NCBI GenBank assembly: GCA_003577315.1
Contig: QEVK01000008.1
Coordinates: 1 to 64,000, forward strand
Length of the DNA stretch: 64,000 nt
Direction: 5' to 3'
Origin: Hyphomicrobiales bacterium
GTDB taxonomy: Bacteria; Pseudomonadota; Alphaproteobacteria; Rhizobiales; Rhizobiaceae
Shown here: one piece after another, positions 1-10,127 of the stretch
How positions within the stretch are numbered: position 1 is the first letter of the stretch
Layout of the letters: each line of letters begins with the position of its first letter
Program-made: the position numbers and the translations under genes
The notes under the pieces: model-generated
Told to the model about the DNA's origin: nothing
What the model saw: only the letters and a program-made list of their open reading frames with translations
Database searches by the model: none

Positions 1-290
1 GCGACGCCGGTGACGCGGCCCGCCTCGACGATCAGCCGCTCGACGCGCGCCCCGAACGTGACCGCCGTGGCCGGCAGGCGCCGCCCCAGCTGTTCGGGCA
101 TGGCGCCGATGCCGGCGCGTGGCAAGACGGCGCACCCAGCGAGAAACATCTTCAGCGTGAACCAGAGCGGTCCCGCGCTTGACGCGAGCGACGGATCGAG
201 CGTGATGCCTCCCCAAAATGGCCGGGCGAACCGCTCGACGAACGCCGAGGAATAGCTCAGGCGCCGCAACGTCTCCGCCGCCGACTCGTC
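1..290 (-). pseudogene. FAD-dependent oxidoreductase (phytoene desaturase-like), internal fragment
   Basis: The minus strand reads as the middle of an NAD(P)/FAD-dependent amine-oxidase/phytoene-desaturase-like protein. The visible stretch includes RFARPFWGGITLD, FTLKMFLAGCAVLP and GIGAMPEQL, all typical of this family between the two FAD-binding halves. The N-terminal half with the GxGxxG Rossmann motif is absent. The resemblance stops near 285-295, exactly where a vsr-like sequence begins on the other strand, and the frame meets a stop near 382. The C-terminal half runs off the left edge. I infer that insertion of the restriction-modification island cut this gene. The alternative, a distant unusual start, is unlikely because the FAD-binding motif would be missing. 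Confidence 0.7.
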
Positions 291-497
291 TGGCATGGCC
301 ATGGCTGCAAGTGGGGCCAACTGCCGAAGTCCAGGCCGGAGTACTGGAAGCCGAAGATTGAAACAAACAGAGAACGTGATAAGAGAGCCTTAACCGAGTT
401 GCGGGAAGCTGGATGGGAGCCGCTCGTTGTCTGGCAGTGCGAACTGAGGGACTTCGAAGGAGCCGTCGGCCGTGTCGAAGCCTTCCTGAGAAGCTAG
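288..497 (+). pseudogene. vsr: Vsr very-short-patch-repair endonuclease, 3' fragment
   Basis: The plus strand encodes about 69 codons of the C-terminal half of a Vsr G:T mismatch endonuclease, ending at a TAG at 495-497. Visible motifs are VWHGHGCKWG, LPKSRPEYWKPKIETNRERD, GWEPLVVWQCELRD and a final EAFLRS. By comparison with E. coli Vsr it keeps the His/Cys cluster equivalent to H69, H71 and C73 and the Cys of the VVWxC motif. It lacks the upstream catalytic Asp (D51) and the HGC segment with H64 and C66. There is no start codon in frame before the homology begins. Vsr normally repairs deaminated 5-methylcytosine and is often encoded beside a C5 methyltransferase, as here (62 bp downstream). 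It is probably inactive. Confidence 0.85.
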
Positions 498-558
498 GTT
501 TCGCTGGTCAATCCGGCGCCACACCGATATGTTGAGTGAAAACGACAGGGAGCAAGGC

Positions 559-1872
559 ATGGCAAGACCGATAGGAGTCGACCTGTTCGCAGGGGCCGGG
601 GGCATGAGCCTCGGCTTCGAGCAAGCCGGCTTCGATGTGGTCGCGGCCGTCGAACTCGACCCTGTCCACGCCGCGGTGCACAAGTACAATTTCCCGCGAT
701 GCGCCGTTCTTCCAAGATCTGTCACGCACGTCTCAGGCGACGACATCAGGGCGGCTGCCGGGATCGGCAACCGTCGTGTGGATGTCGTGTTCGGAGGCGC
801 TCCTTGCCAAGGCTTCTCGCTGATTGGCCAGCGGGCCTTGGACGACCCCAGAAACGGACTTGTCAAGGACTTCGTGCGCATCGTCAGAGAACTCGATGCC
901 GCATATTTCGTCTTCGAGAACGTAAAAGGGCTCACGGTCGGAAAGCACCGGAAATTCCTGTTCGAACTGATCGAAGAGTTCGAGGCTGCCGGTTACGAGG
1001 TGCAGAAGGATTGGCGTGTTCTTAATGCGGCCGACTATGGCGTGCCGCAGGATCGCCAGAGGTTGATCCTCATGGGCGCCAAGAGAGGCGAAGAGGTGCC
1101 GGCCTACCCGACAACAATTGCCGAGAGGCCGACGTGCCAAGCCGCGCTCGCCGATCTGCCCGACGCCGAACTCTTCGAAGAGCTTAGGTCGTCGGATTAC
1201 GTCGAGACGTCTGACTTTGGGAAGCCGAGCAAATATGCCGAACCTCTGCGAGGGCTTGGAAACGATGCCTGGGCCTTCGGACATCCGAGAAAGTGGGATC
1301 CGAGCCTGCTCACTTCGAGCGCGCGCACCGAGCACACCGAGATTTCGCGGCGTCGTTTCCGAGAAACCGATCAGGGACGGGTCGAGCCGATTTCCCGGTT
1401 CTTCAAGCTCCCGGCGGACGGCGTATCCAATACTCTTCGCGCTGGGACCGACTCGGCACGAGGGGCGTTCACGAGCCCGAGGCCGATCCACTATGCCTAC
1501 GCACGCTGCGTGACCGTACGAGAGATGGCGCGTCTTCACGGCTTCCCTGACTGGTTCCGTTTCAATGCCACCAAATGGCATGGGGCCCGTCAGATCGGTA
1601 ACGCCGTACCGCCGCCACTTGCACGCGCCGTCGCGGCAGCCGTTATTCGAGCCCTAGGCATCGAACCCACTCGCCCGACAGAGGCTATCGCCCTTGGCGA
1701 CGAGCGGCTCCTGACCATGGGCAACACCGAGGCCGCAGCGCACTTCCAGGTCGAAAACCCAATAGGTCGACGGGACAAGAAGAGCGGCGCCAAGAAGCGA
1801 AAGCAGGAAGAAATCGAGGCCTCATATGCCCTTAACGGGCGGCCTGAGTTCGTAGATGGCGTCGCTGGCTAG
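559..1872 (+). CDS. DNA (cytosine-5-)-methyltransferase
   Basis: This 437-residue protein is a C5-cytosine DNA methyltransferase that uses S-adenosylmethionine. The conserved motifs appear in order: motif I DLFAGAGGMSLGF near residue 8, motif IV GGAPCQGFS with the catalytic Cys near residue 80, motif VI FENVKG, motif VIII PQDRQRLILMG, a variable target-recognition stretch, motif IX with REMARLHGFPDW, and motif X with GNAVPPPLARAV. The ATG at 559 is preferred to the one at 529 because AGGGAG lies 6-7 bases upstream and motif I then sits at the usual distance from the N-terminus. A Lys/Arg-rich tail follows motif X. It lies between a vsr remnant and a convergent nuclease-like gene, in visibly lower-GC sequence than the rest of the window. 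It is probably the modification half of a type II system; the target sequence cannot be read from the protein. Confidence 0.95.
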   Translation: MARPIGVDLFAGAGGMSLGFEQAGFDVVAAVELDPVHAAVHKYNFPRCAVLPRSVTHVSGDDIRAAAGIGNRRVDVVFGGAPCQGFSLIGQRALDDPRNGLVKDFVRIVRELDAAYFVFENVKGLTVGKHRKFLFELIEEFEAAGYEVQKDWRVLNAADYGVPQDRQRLILMGAKRGEEVPAYPTTIAERPTCQAALADLPDAELFEELRSSDYVETSDFGKPSKYAEPLRGLGNDAWAFGHPRKWDPSLLTSSARTEHTEISRRRFRETDQGRVEPISRFFKLPADGVSNTLRAGTDSARGAFTSPRPIHYAYARCVTVREMARLHGFPDWFRFNATKWHGARQIGNAVPPPLARAVAAAVIRALGIEPTRPTEAIALGDERLLTMGNTEAAAHFQVENPIGRRDKKSGAKKRKQEEIEASYALNGRPEFVDGVAG

Positions 1873-2664
1873 CGTAAGCTCATCGAGCGCGTGTGCGTCG
1901 GTTCTCCTGACGGCCTCAAATTCCGTAAGATAGAAGCCGACGCCTCTGACGGTTCGGAGGCCGATCGGGACGACCGTGTCGACTTCTGCTTCCGCGAATG
2001 CAGCCTGAACCTGATTGATGATCTGGCTGGGAATCAATGGATCCTTGGCCTGCTTCGCCTCACAGGTAACCAGTACAGAATCTGGATTCTTGGGGTTGCC
2101 GGCCTTCCCCAGAAACAGCGCATCGATCTCTGTCGAGCGGAGCTTGATGCCCATCTGCAGGTGCGTAAGCTCGAGGAGAGGAAACGCTGGAGCGACTGCG
2201 AAGTGCGTCTCTACCACCCGGAGATTGATGGCCGTCTGGATAAGCCACGTTTCATCGGATCGACCGAGCGACTTTGTGGCCAGCGGCAGACTGATCGATT
2301 GCACGAGGAAACGCGGTGCGTCCTCGCGAACCTTGAAAGCGTCCGGAAAGGGCTCCGTCTGACCAGGTCGGTAGGGGATGAACTCGAAGCATTCCCCGTC
2401 GCCTGTGCGCTGGATACCTGTGAACCGTCGTGCTGCAACGGAGGCAGGCCAGTTCTTCGAAGCGTTCGCTCCGCGGAGCAGATCCTTCATGAAGTTGGCT
2501 GGGTTCCGGTCGCTTAGGGTCGAGCCGTACAGCTTGTTGCATTCGCGGATCGCCTGAGCCACATCGTCGAGGCTCATGAGCGTTTTGCCAAGAGCGCCGT
2601 TCGCCGCGTCCCAGTGCTTTTCGAACAAGTGCTCGATCACCTGTGTCTTCTGCGATTTTGCCAC
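1822..2664 (-). CDS. Putative type II restriction endonuclease (unassigned family)
   Basis: I do not recognise a named family. The 280-residue protein is soluble with no membrane segment. Its second half holds STEIDALFLG followed about 15 residues later by VLVTCEAKQ, which fits a PD-(D/E)xK nuclease core (D...ExK). The gene converges on the methyltransferase and their 3' ends overlap by about 50 bp, a common layout for restriction-modification pairs. The chosen GTG gives an N-terminus VAKSQKTQVIEHLF; another in-frame GTG lies at 2722-2724 without a ribosome-binding site. Restriction function is an inference from neighbours and the weak motif. It could instead be a different nuclease carried with the methyltransferase. 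Confidence 0.6.
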   Translation of the reverse strand: MAKSQKTQVIEHLFEKHWDAANGALGKTLMSLDDVAQAIRECNKLYGSTLSDRNPANFMKDLLRGANASKNWPASVAARRFTGIQRTGDGECFEFIPYRPGQTEPFPDAFKVREDAPRFLVQSISLPLATKSLGRSDETWLIQTAINLRVVETHFAVAPAFPLLELTHLQMGIKLRSTEIDALFLGKAGNPKNPDSVLVTCEAKQAKDPLIPSQIINQVQAAFAEAEVDTVVPIGLRTVRGVGFYLTEFEAVRRTDAHALDELTLASDAIYELRPPVKGI

Positions 2665-2724
2665 TTTGTCCGATCCGGCATGCCAATGATTATGCGATAG
2701 TATTTCGAACGGATGCCAATTCAC

Positions 2725-3106
2725 AAGAGTGCGTCAGGTCGTCGAACGAGCAGCCATCGGACAGGGGACAGCAGACGCTCGGCCGGCAAACGGAGCGAGA
2801 AATGAAGTCTGTAGCTCGGCCACCGGACCAACGTCCGCGGTTCGGTTCGACTTCTGTTCCGTCTCTCGGATGCGACTGACTTCGAAGTGTTCAGGTCAGG
2901 CCGCTATTTCTCGCTGCTATTTTAAGAGCTTACAGGCTCTACACCAGATCCGCACAGTCGAGAGGTCTGGAGAATATCGGCCCTGAGAGACCCCTCCGAA
3001 GCCTTCTGACGGCTTGCCCAGTGCTCAGCCTCACCCGCATAACCCTCGAAAACAACGAAAAAATCTGGCCGCTGTCGGATGGGGAGAACACTTTCGCAAG
3101 GGCAAG
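2725..3106. other. Intergenic stretch at the right end of the island
   Basis: These 382 bases lie between the nuclease-like gene and tRNA-Ser. I see no convincing reading frame, integrase remnant or direct repeat of the tRNA 3' end. The base composition is lower in GC than the hut region to the right. Confidence 0.4.
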
Positions 3107-3196
3107 TGGCGGAGAGAGAGGGATTCGAACCCTCGATACGGTTTCCCGTATACACGCGTTCCAGGCGTGCGCCTTCAACCACTCGGCCACCTCTCC
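3107..3196 (-). tRNA. tRNA-Ser (anticodon GGA)
   Basis: Read on the minus strand this is a 90-nt class II tRNA including an encoded CCA end. It starts GGAGAGGTGGCCGAGTGG, has the long variable arm expected for serine, the T-loop GGTTCGAATCC, and an acceptor stem closing with TCTCTCC. The anticodon loop CTGGAAC gives GGA, reading UCC/UCU serine codons. Its 3' end faces the restriction-modification island, the usual orientation for a tRNA used as an integration site, but no flanking repeat was found. Confidence 0.95.
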
Positions 3197-3321
3197 CGCC
3201 GGCCCGGCGCGTTCGCGCGGGCACCGCGCTCATCTAGTCGATCCGGATCGCCATGCCAAGCCGTCATCTGCGGCTTTCACGGGCTGCGTCGCGATTTTGC
3301 CGGCAGCGCCGGCGGCGCGGG

Positions 3322-4017
3322 TCAGATCGCTGTCACCATGCGGTAGCCGGGCGCATAGGTCAGGCGCACGGCCGTGATCGGCGTCGCGCCGGTCCAGGTG
3401 GTGCGGTCGATGGCGAAGAGGGCTGCGCCTTCCTCGCAGGCCAGGACCGCGGCCAGCCGCGCATCGGCGGGCATGGCGAAGAACTCGATGCCGCCGCCCG
3501 AGAGGGTGACGTTGCGCACCAGCCATTCATTGGCGCTGACGGCGGAAAGGTCGGCCGCCTCGATGCCCGGAACGGCGGCCGGATTGACCCAGCGGTCCTC
3601 GAGGCAGAACGGCGCGCCGTCGGCCAGGTGCAGCGCCGAAACGCGCAGCAGGCGCGTCCTGGCCGGCAGGCGCAGCTTCGTCGTGACGGGCGCCGGCGCG
3701 GGCGCCGACGACCGCTCCAGCAGGCGATAGCCGTGGACGGCGCCGCGCCCCTCGACATCGCGGCGGATGATGGGAATGTCGAAGGTCGCCTTGCGCACCG
3801 GGTTGAGGGCGACGCGGGTGCCGGCCTTGCGGCGGCGCTCGAGAAAGCCGGCCGCGGCCAGCTCGCGCAGGGCGCGGTTGACGGTGGCGCGCGCGCAGCC
3901 CAGCTCCGCCGCGAGATCGGCCTCGTGCGGGATCATCTCGCCCGGCTTCCACTCGCGCTCGCGGATGCGGCGCAGGGCCTCGTTCTGGATGGTCTGCCAG
4001 GTGACGGGCTGGGTCAT
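3322..4017 (-). CDS. hutC: Histidine utilisation repressor HutC (GntR family)
   Basis: A 231-residue GntR/HutC-type repressor. The N-terminal winged helix-turn-helix covers about residues 5-75 ([24 protein letters not shown] is the recognition region), followed by a UTRA ligand-binding domain that in HutC senses urocanate. The start at 4017 gives [15 protein letters not shown], placing the helix-turn-helix at the usual distance. It is the last gene of the hutI-hutH-hutG-hutU-hutD-hutC run, 47 bp after hutD, so it is probably cotranscribed with its targets and autoregulated. The likely operator is the palindrome between hutI and hutF. Confidence 0.92.
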   Translation of the reverse strand: MTQPVTWQTIQNEALRRIREREWKPGEMIPHEADLAAELGCARATVNRALRELAAAGFLERRRKAGTRVALNPVRKATFDIPIIRRDVEGRGAVHGYRLLERSSAPAPAPVTTKLRLPARTRLLRVSALHLADGAPFCLEDRWVNPAAVPGIEAADLSAVSANEWLVRNVTLSGGGIEFFAMPADARLAAVLACEEGAALFAIDRTTWTGATPITAVRLTYAPGYRMVTAI

Positions 4018-4064
4018 CGTCCTCGAGGCTGTCGGGGTCCAACGGGTCTTGACGAGACGGCTCC

Positions 4065-4634
4065 TCACGAGGCGAACACGCTTGCCACCAACACATCGCA
4101 CGGCCGCGCCGCCGCGAGCAACACCTCCTCGCCCGGGTCGAGCACCGCGGCATCGAAGCGGTGCAGGCCCTGCCAGACGCCGCCGGCCCCGAGGCGGACA
4201 TCGCCGCTGGAGACGAGCAGCGTCACGCCCTCGGCGCGGAGGCGGCGTTCTCCGTCGAGCGGCAGGCGGCGCAGGACGTGGCCGCAGCGGCCGCGCCGCG
4301 TCATGACGTTGAGGTCGACAGTCGGACCGCCGGCATTGCGGCTCGAAACCGCCCATTCGCCGGGGAAGGAGAACGGCGCGCCGCCCGGCGACAGGGCGAC
4401 GCAGCCGCCGTCGGGCAGGTCGAGGAACAGCCCCGGCCCGTCGAGCAGCGCGATGGTGCGGTCGATGCCGGGAAACGGCGAGAACGGCCCGTCGCTGTCG
4501 ACATGCGCGATGGAAAGCCGCCAGTCGAAGCCTTCGACGCCGCTTCCCTCGGGAAAGGCCGCCACCTCCTCGGTGAGGCCCTGCCCGTTCTTCCACGGCA
4601 TGCGCCGATAGGTGTCGCGCCCGATGATGCGCAT
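4065..4634 (-). CDS. hutD: HutD family protein
   Basis: A 189-residue HutD/Ves-type cupin. The start MRIIGRDTYRRMPWKNGQG and the following GFDWRLSIAHVDSDGPFSPFPG are hallmarks of the family. HutD is not an enzyme of the pathway; it is thought to bind a pathway metabolite and limit hut overexpression. The chosen ATG at 4634 has AAGGA about 8 bases upstream. It sits between hutU and hutC in the same direction, separated from hutU by a 61-bp gap that contains a strong hairpin. Confidence 0.9.
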   Translation of the reverse strand: MRIIGRDTYRRMPWKNGQGLTEEVAAFPEGSGVEGFDWRLSIAHVDSDGPFSPFPGIDRTIALLDGPGLFLDLPDGGCVALSPGGAPFSFPGEWAVSSRNAGGPTVDLNVMTRRGRCGHVLRRLPLDGERRLRAEGVTLLVSSGDVRLGAGGVWQGLHRFDAAVLDPGEEVLLAAARPCDVLVASVFAS

Positions 4635-4653
4635 GGCTTCGATCCTTCTTGAC

Positions 4654-4694
4654 GCAATTCCAGGGAAAATGCTCCACACTTTTCCTGGAATTGC
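4654..4694. repeat. Palindromic intergenic element between hutU and hutD
   Basis: The left arm GCAATTCCAGGGAAAA pairs with the right arm TTTTCCTGGAATTGC, leaving one extra G and a loop of about 10 nt. The GCAATTCC...GGAATTGC form matches short palindromic elements that, to my knowledge, recur in intergenic regions of Mesorhizobium-like genomes. It may act as an RNA-stabilising or partial termination structure inside the operon. No other copy was noticed in this window. Confidence 0.7.
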
Positions 4695-4695
4695 T

Positions 4696-6369
<1,674 letters not shown>

Positions 6370-6381
6370 GGTTTCGTCTCC

Positions 6382-7182
6382 TCAGCGTTTCATGCCGAGC
6401 GCGATGCGTTCGATGCGCTCGAGAATCTCTTTCAGGTGCGGGCGCAGGCTTTCGGCCCTGCCGGCGTCGAAGGCGAAGGGCGGGGCCTCGGCGGCGAGGT
6501 GGCTGGCCTGCGCCAGCTCCATCTGGATCGCGTGGACGCCCGTTTCCGGCCGGCCGTAATGGCGGGTGGTCCAGCCGCCCTTGAAGCGGCCGTTGAGGAC
6601 GTGGGTGTAGCCTTGCGCCCGCGCGGCCACGTTCACCGCCGCCGCCTCGATCGCGGGATCGCAGGTGCGGCCGCCGTCGGTGCCGATGTTGAAGTCCGGC
6701 AGCCGGCCCGGAAACAGGAACGGGATCCGCGAGCGGATCGAGTGGCAGTCGTAGAGCACGGCGAGCCCGTGCAGCGCCCTGACCCGCGCGATCTCGGCGG
6801 CGAGGGCTTCATGATAGGGCCGGTGGAAGGCGTCGAGCCGGGCGGCGACATCCTTTTCCGAAGGCTCCTGCCCCTCCTTCCAGATCGGCCGGCCGTCGAA
6901 ATCTGTGGCCGGCACCAGCCCGGTGGTGTTCTGCCCGGGATAGAGGCTCTGTCCCGAGGGATCGCGGTTGGCGTCGATGCAGTAGCGGTGGAAGGTGGCG
7001 CGCACCGTCGTGGCATCCGGCAGCAGGCCGGCATAGAGGTCGTGGATGTGCCAGTCGGTGTCGGCGAGCAGCCGGCCGTTGTCGTCGAGCCGGGCCCATA
7101 TGTCGGCCGGAACCCCGGTTCCCGTGTGCGGGAAGGCGAGGATGACCGGCGAGGAGCCGCGAAAGACCTCGAAAGCCGCCAT
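6382..7182 (-). CDS. hutG: N-formylglutamate deformylase
   Basis: A 266-residue N-formylglutamate amidohydrolase, releasing formate and glutamate as the last step. Recognised blocks are AFPHTGTGVP, DTDWHIHDLY, the metal-binding region CIDANRDPSGQSLYPGQNT, and YDCHSIRSRIPFLFPG. The family is unrelated to the arginase-like formimidoylglutamase also called HutG. The presence of HutF in the same locus confirms the deformylase role. The start lies 3 bp after the hutH stop, so the two are probably translationally coupled. Confidence 0.95.
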   Translation of the reverse strand: MAAFEVFRGSSPVILAFPHTGTGVPADIWARLDDNGRLLADTDWHIHDLYAGLLPDATTVRATFHRYCIDANRDPSGQSLYPGQNTTGLVPATDFDGRPIWKEGQEPSEKDVAARLDAFHRPYHEALAAEIARVRALHGLAVLYDCHSIRSRIPFLFPGRLPDFNIGTDGGRTCDPAIEAAAVNVAARAQGYTHVLNGRFKGGWTTRHYGRPETGVHAIQMELAQASHLAAEAPPFAFDAGRAESLRPHLKEILERIERIALGMKR

Positions 7183-7185
7183 CGC

Positions 7186-8721
7186 CTAGCCCTCCAGCCC
7201 CGGCAGCAGGCCGGGCGAGACGCTGGCCGCGAGCGTGCCGTCGGCCACCAGCCGGGCGGCGGCGGCAAGGTCCGGGGCCATGTAGCGGTCCTCCTCCAGC
7301 GCCGGCACGGCGGCGCGGATGACGCCGATCGCCCCCCGCAGCTCGGCGCTGGTGACGAGCGGGGCGCGCAGCTCCACCCCTTGCGCGCCGGCCAGCGCCT
7401 CGATGCCGACGATTGCCGCGAGGTTGTCGGTCATCTGGAGGAGCCGGCGCGCGCCGTGGCAGGCCATGGAGACATGGTCTTCCTGATTGGCCGAGGTCGG
7501 CGTCGAATCGACCGAGGCCGGATGCGCCATCTGCTTGTTCTCGCTCATCAGCGCGGCCGACGTGACCTCGGCGATCATCAGGCCCGAGTTCAGCCCCGGC
7601 TTTTTCGCCAGAAAGGCCGGCAGGCCGTAGGACAGCGCCGGATCGACCAGGAGCGCGACGCGGCGCTGGGCAATCGCCCCGATCTCGCACACGGCGATGG
7701 CGATCTGGTCGGCGGCGAAGGCGACCGGCTCGGCATGGAAGTTGCCGCCGGACACGATGGAGCCGTCGTCGAGGACGAGCGGATTGTCCGTCACCGCATT
7801 GGCCTCGATCTCCAGCGTGCGGCCGGCCATGCGCAGCAGGTCGAGGCAGGCGCCGTCCACCTGCGGCTGGCAGCGGATGCAGTACGGGTCCTGCACGCGC
7901 TCGTCGCCGTCGAGGTGGCTTTCGCGGATCTGCGAGCCGGCGAGCAGGCCGCGCAGGGCGGCGGCCGTGTCGATCTGGCCCTTGTGGCCACGCAGGCTGT
8001 GGATGCCTTCCACGAAGGGCGCGGACGAGCCCATCGCCGCGTCGGTCGACAGCGCGCCGGTGACGAGCGCGGCCTGCGCGGCACGGTGGGCGCGCAACAG
8101 GCCCGCCAGCGCCAGCGCGGTCGAGACCTGGGTGCCGTTGATGAGGGCAAGCCCTTCCTTGGCGGCGAGCACGACGGGATCGAGACCGGCGCGGGCCAGC
8201 GCCTCGCGGCCCGGCAGGCGCTCGCCGCCGAGGAACGCCTCGCCCTCGCCCATCATCACCGCCGCCATGTGGGCAAGCGGCGCGAGGTCGCCCGAGGCGC
8301 CGACCGAGCCCTTTTCCGGGATCAGCGGCACCACGCCCTTCTCCAGCATCGCCTCGATGAGCCGCACCAGCCCGAGCCGCACGCCCGACGCGCCGCGCCC
8401 GAGCGAGATCAGCTTCAGCGCCATGACGAGGCGCACGACGTTTTCCGGCAGCGGAGCGCCGACGCCGCAGCAATGCGACAGGATGAGGTTGCGTTGCAGC
8501 GTCGCGGTGTCGGCGGCGTCGATCTTGATCGAGGCGAGCTTTCCGAAGCCGGTGTTGATGCCGTAGACCGGCTCGTTGCCGGCGGCGACGGCGGCGACGC
8601 GCGCCGCGCCCCTCCCGATGGCGGCGTCGAAGCCGCGGTCGAGCGTGGCGGGCTCGCCGTTCCAGTAGATGGCGGCGAGGTCGGCGAGCGACACCGCGCC
8701 GGGGCGAAGGGTGATGGTCAC
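7186..8721 (-). CDS. hutH: Histidine ammonia-lyase
   Basis: A 511-residue histidase producing urocanate and ammonia from L-histidine. The residues forming the MIO electrophile, ASG in [15 protein letters not shown], fall at positions 142-144 when counted from a GTG start, the same numbering as in the Pseudomonas enzyme. That GTG has a GGAGG six bases upstream, and it overlaps the hutI stop in a GTGA arrangement, which supports the start choice. Other conserved stretches are NTGFGKLA and LSHCCGVG. First committed step of the pathway. Confidence 0.98.
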   Translation of the reverse strand: MTITLRPGAVSLADLAAIYWNGEPATLDRGFDAAIGRGAARVAAVAAGNEPVYGINTGFGKLASIKIDAADTATLQRNLILSHCCGVGAPLPENVVRLVMALKLISLGRGASGVRLGLVRLIEAMLEKGVVPLIPEKGSVGASGDLAPLAHMAAVMMGEGEAFLGGERLPGREALARAGLDPVVLAAKEGLALINGTQVSTALALAGLLRAHRAAQAALVTGALSTDAAMGSSAPFVEGIHSLRGHKGQIDTAAALRGLLAGSQIRESHLDGDERVQDPYCIRCQPQVDGACLDLLRMAGRTLEIEANAVTDNPLVLDDGSIVSGGNFHAEPVAFAADQIAIAVCEIGAIAQRRVALLVDPALSYGLPAFLAKKPGLNSGLMIAEVTSAALMSENKQMAHPASVDSTPTSANQEDHVSMACHGARRLLQMTDNLAAIVGIEALAGAQGVELRAPLVTSAELRGAIGVIRAAVPALEEDRYMAPDLAAAARLVADGTLAASVSPGLLPGLEG

Positions 8722-9968
8722 GCGATACCTCCGTTGGAGTGGGAAGGCACCCTGCCCTGCCCGCGCCGGATGCGGGCGTGGAGCGGGTTGAAGCCCATGC
8801 GGTAGACGAGCTCGGCCGGCTCGGCGACGTCCCAGACGGCGAGGTCGGCTTCCTTGCCGGCCTCCAGCGTGCCGATCTCGCCGAGGCGGCCGAGCGCGCG
8901 GGCCGCTTCGCGCGTCACGCCGGCGATGCACTCCTCCACCGTGAGGCCGAACAGGGTGGCGCCCATGTTCATGGCAAGCAGCAGCGAGGTCAGCGGCGCG
9001 GTGCCGGGGTTGCAGTCGGTGGCGAGCGCGATCTTCACGCCATGCTTGCGGAACAGCTCGACCGGCGGCTTCCTCGTCTCGCGGATGAAATAGAACGCGC
9101 CGGGCAGCAGCACCGCGACCGTGCCGGCCTTGGCCATGGCGGCCGCGCCCGCCTCGTCGGTGTATTCGAGGTGGTCGGCCGACAGCGCGCCATATCCGGC
9201 GGCGAGCGCGGCGCCGTGGAGATTGGAGAGCTGGTCGGCATGGAGCTTGACCGGCAGCCCGAGCTTTTTCGCGGCGTCGAACACCAGCCTGATCTCGTCG
9301 GGCGAGAACGCGATGCCCTCGCAGAAGCCGTCGACGGCGTCGGCCAGCCCTTCGGCATGGGCGGCCTCAAGCCCCGGCAGCACCACCTCGCGCAGGAAGT
9401 CGCCGTTGCGGCCCCGGTATTCGGCCGGCGTCGCATGCGCGCCGAGCCAGGTGGCGACGACGCCGACGTCGCGCGCCCCGGCAAGCCGGCGCGCCGCGCG
9501 CAGCATCTTCAGCTCGTCGGCGACGGTCAGCCCGTAGCCGGACTTGACCTCGACGGTGGTGACGCCCTCGGCGACCAGCGCGTCGAGCCGGGGCAGGCTC
9601 TCGGCCACCAGATCGTCCTCGCTCGCCGCGCGCAGGCTCGTCACCGACGAGACGATGCCGCCGCCGGCGCGTGCGATCTCCTCGTAGGACGCGCCGGCCA
9701 GCCGCATCTCGAACTCGCGCGCGCGGTTGCCGGCATGGACGAGATGGGTGTGGCAGTCGATCAGGCCGGGCGTGATCCAGCGGCCGCCGCAATCGACGGT
9801 CTCGGCCCCGGCGAGCGCCTGCGCCGGCAGGCCGGCGGCATCGCCGGCAAACAGGATGCGGCCGTCGCGCACCGCCACGACACCGTTCTCGACGATGCCG
9901 AGGCCCGGCAGGCGCGGGTCGAGCGTCGCCAGCCTCGCGCGTGTGAAGATGCGGTCGCCCGTCGCCAT
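8718..9968 (-). CDS. hutI: Imidazolonepropionase
   Basis: A 416-residue amidohydrolase-superfamily metalloenzyme that opens the imidazolone ring to give N-formimidoyl-L-glutamate. The metal-binding HxH is in [16 protein letters not shown]; further family blocks are [17 protein letters not shown] (metal His), SADHLEY and [10 protein letters not shown] (metal Asp). The start at 9968 is the first gene of the minus-strand hut operon, 159 bp from divergent hutF, and the intervening gap holds the probable HutC operator. Confidence 0.97.
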   Translation of the reverse strand: MATGDRIFTRARLATLDPRLPGLGIVENGVVAVRDGRILFAGDAAGLPAQALAGAETVDCGGRWITPGLIDCHTHLVHAGNRAREFEMRLAGASYEEIARAGGGIVSSVTSLRAASEDDLVAESLPRLDALVAEGVTTVEVKSGYGLTVADELKMLRAARRLAGARDVGVVATWLGAHATPAEYRGRNGDFLREVVLPGLEAAHAEGLADAVDGFCEGIAFSPDEIRLVFDAAKKLGLPVKLHADQLSNLHGAALAAGYGALSADHLEYTDEAGAAAMAKAGTVAVLLPGAFYFIRETRKPPVELFRKHGVKIALATDCNPGTAPLTSLLLAMNMGATLFGLTVEECIAGVTREAARALGRLGEIGTLEAGKEADLAVWDVAEPAELVYRMGFNPLHARIRRGQGRVPSHSNGGIA

Positions 9969-10060
9969 TTCCTGCCGTCCTCGCGCCTTGCCGTCCTCGC
10001 CTCGTCGCGGCCCCGCCGCGAACACCCTTGTGGCAGGCTGTTGCGCGCCCGCTCTTTTGC

Positions 10061-10078
10061 GATTATGTATATACTTAT
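10061..10078. promoter_or_regulatory. Probable HutC operator between hutI and hutF
   Basis: In an otherwise GC-rich divergent gap there is an AT-rich block GATTATGTATATACTTATTA with an 8-bp perfect palindrome GTATATAC at 10067-10074. HutC sites in proteobacteria are palindromes built around TGTA/TACA half-sites, and this is the only such block between the two hut transcription units. The assignment is an inference from position and symmetry. Confidence 0.55.
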
Positions 10079-10127
10079 TAATTTCCGTTGCAAGCCGGAA
10101 AATGCCGAGAGCCGGGAGGAAACCGCG

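Noticed and set aside
3107..3233. A frame running through tRNA-Ser on the minus strand
   Set aside because: The sequence folds as a canonical tRNA; the frame is incidental.
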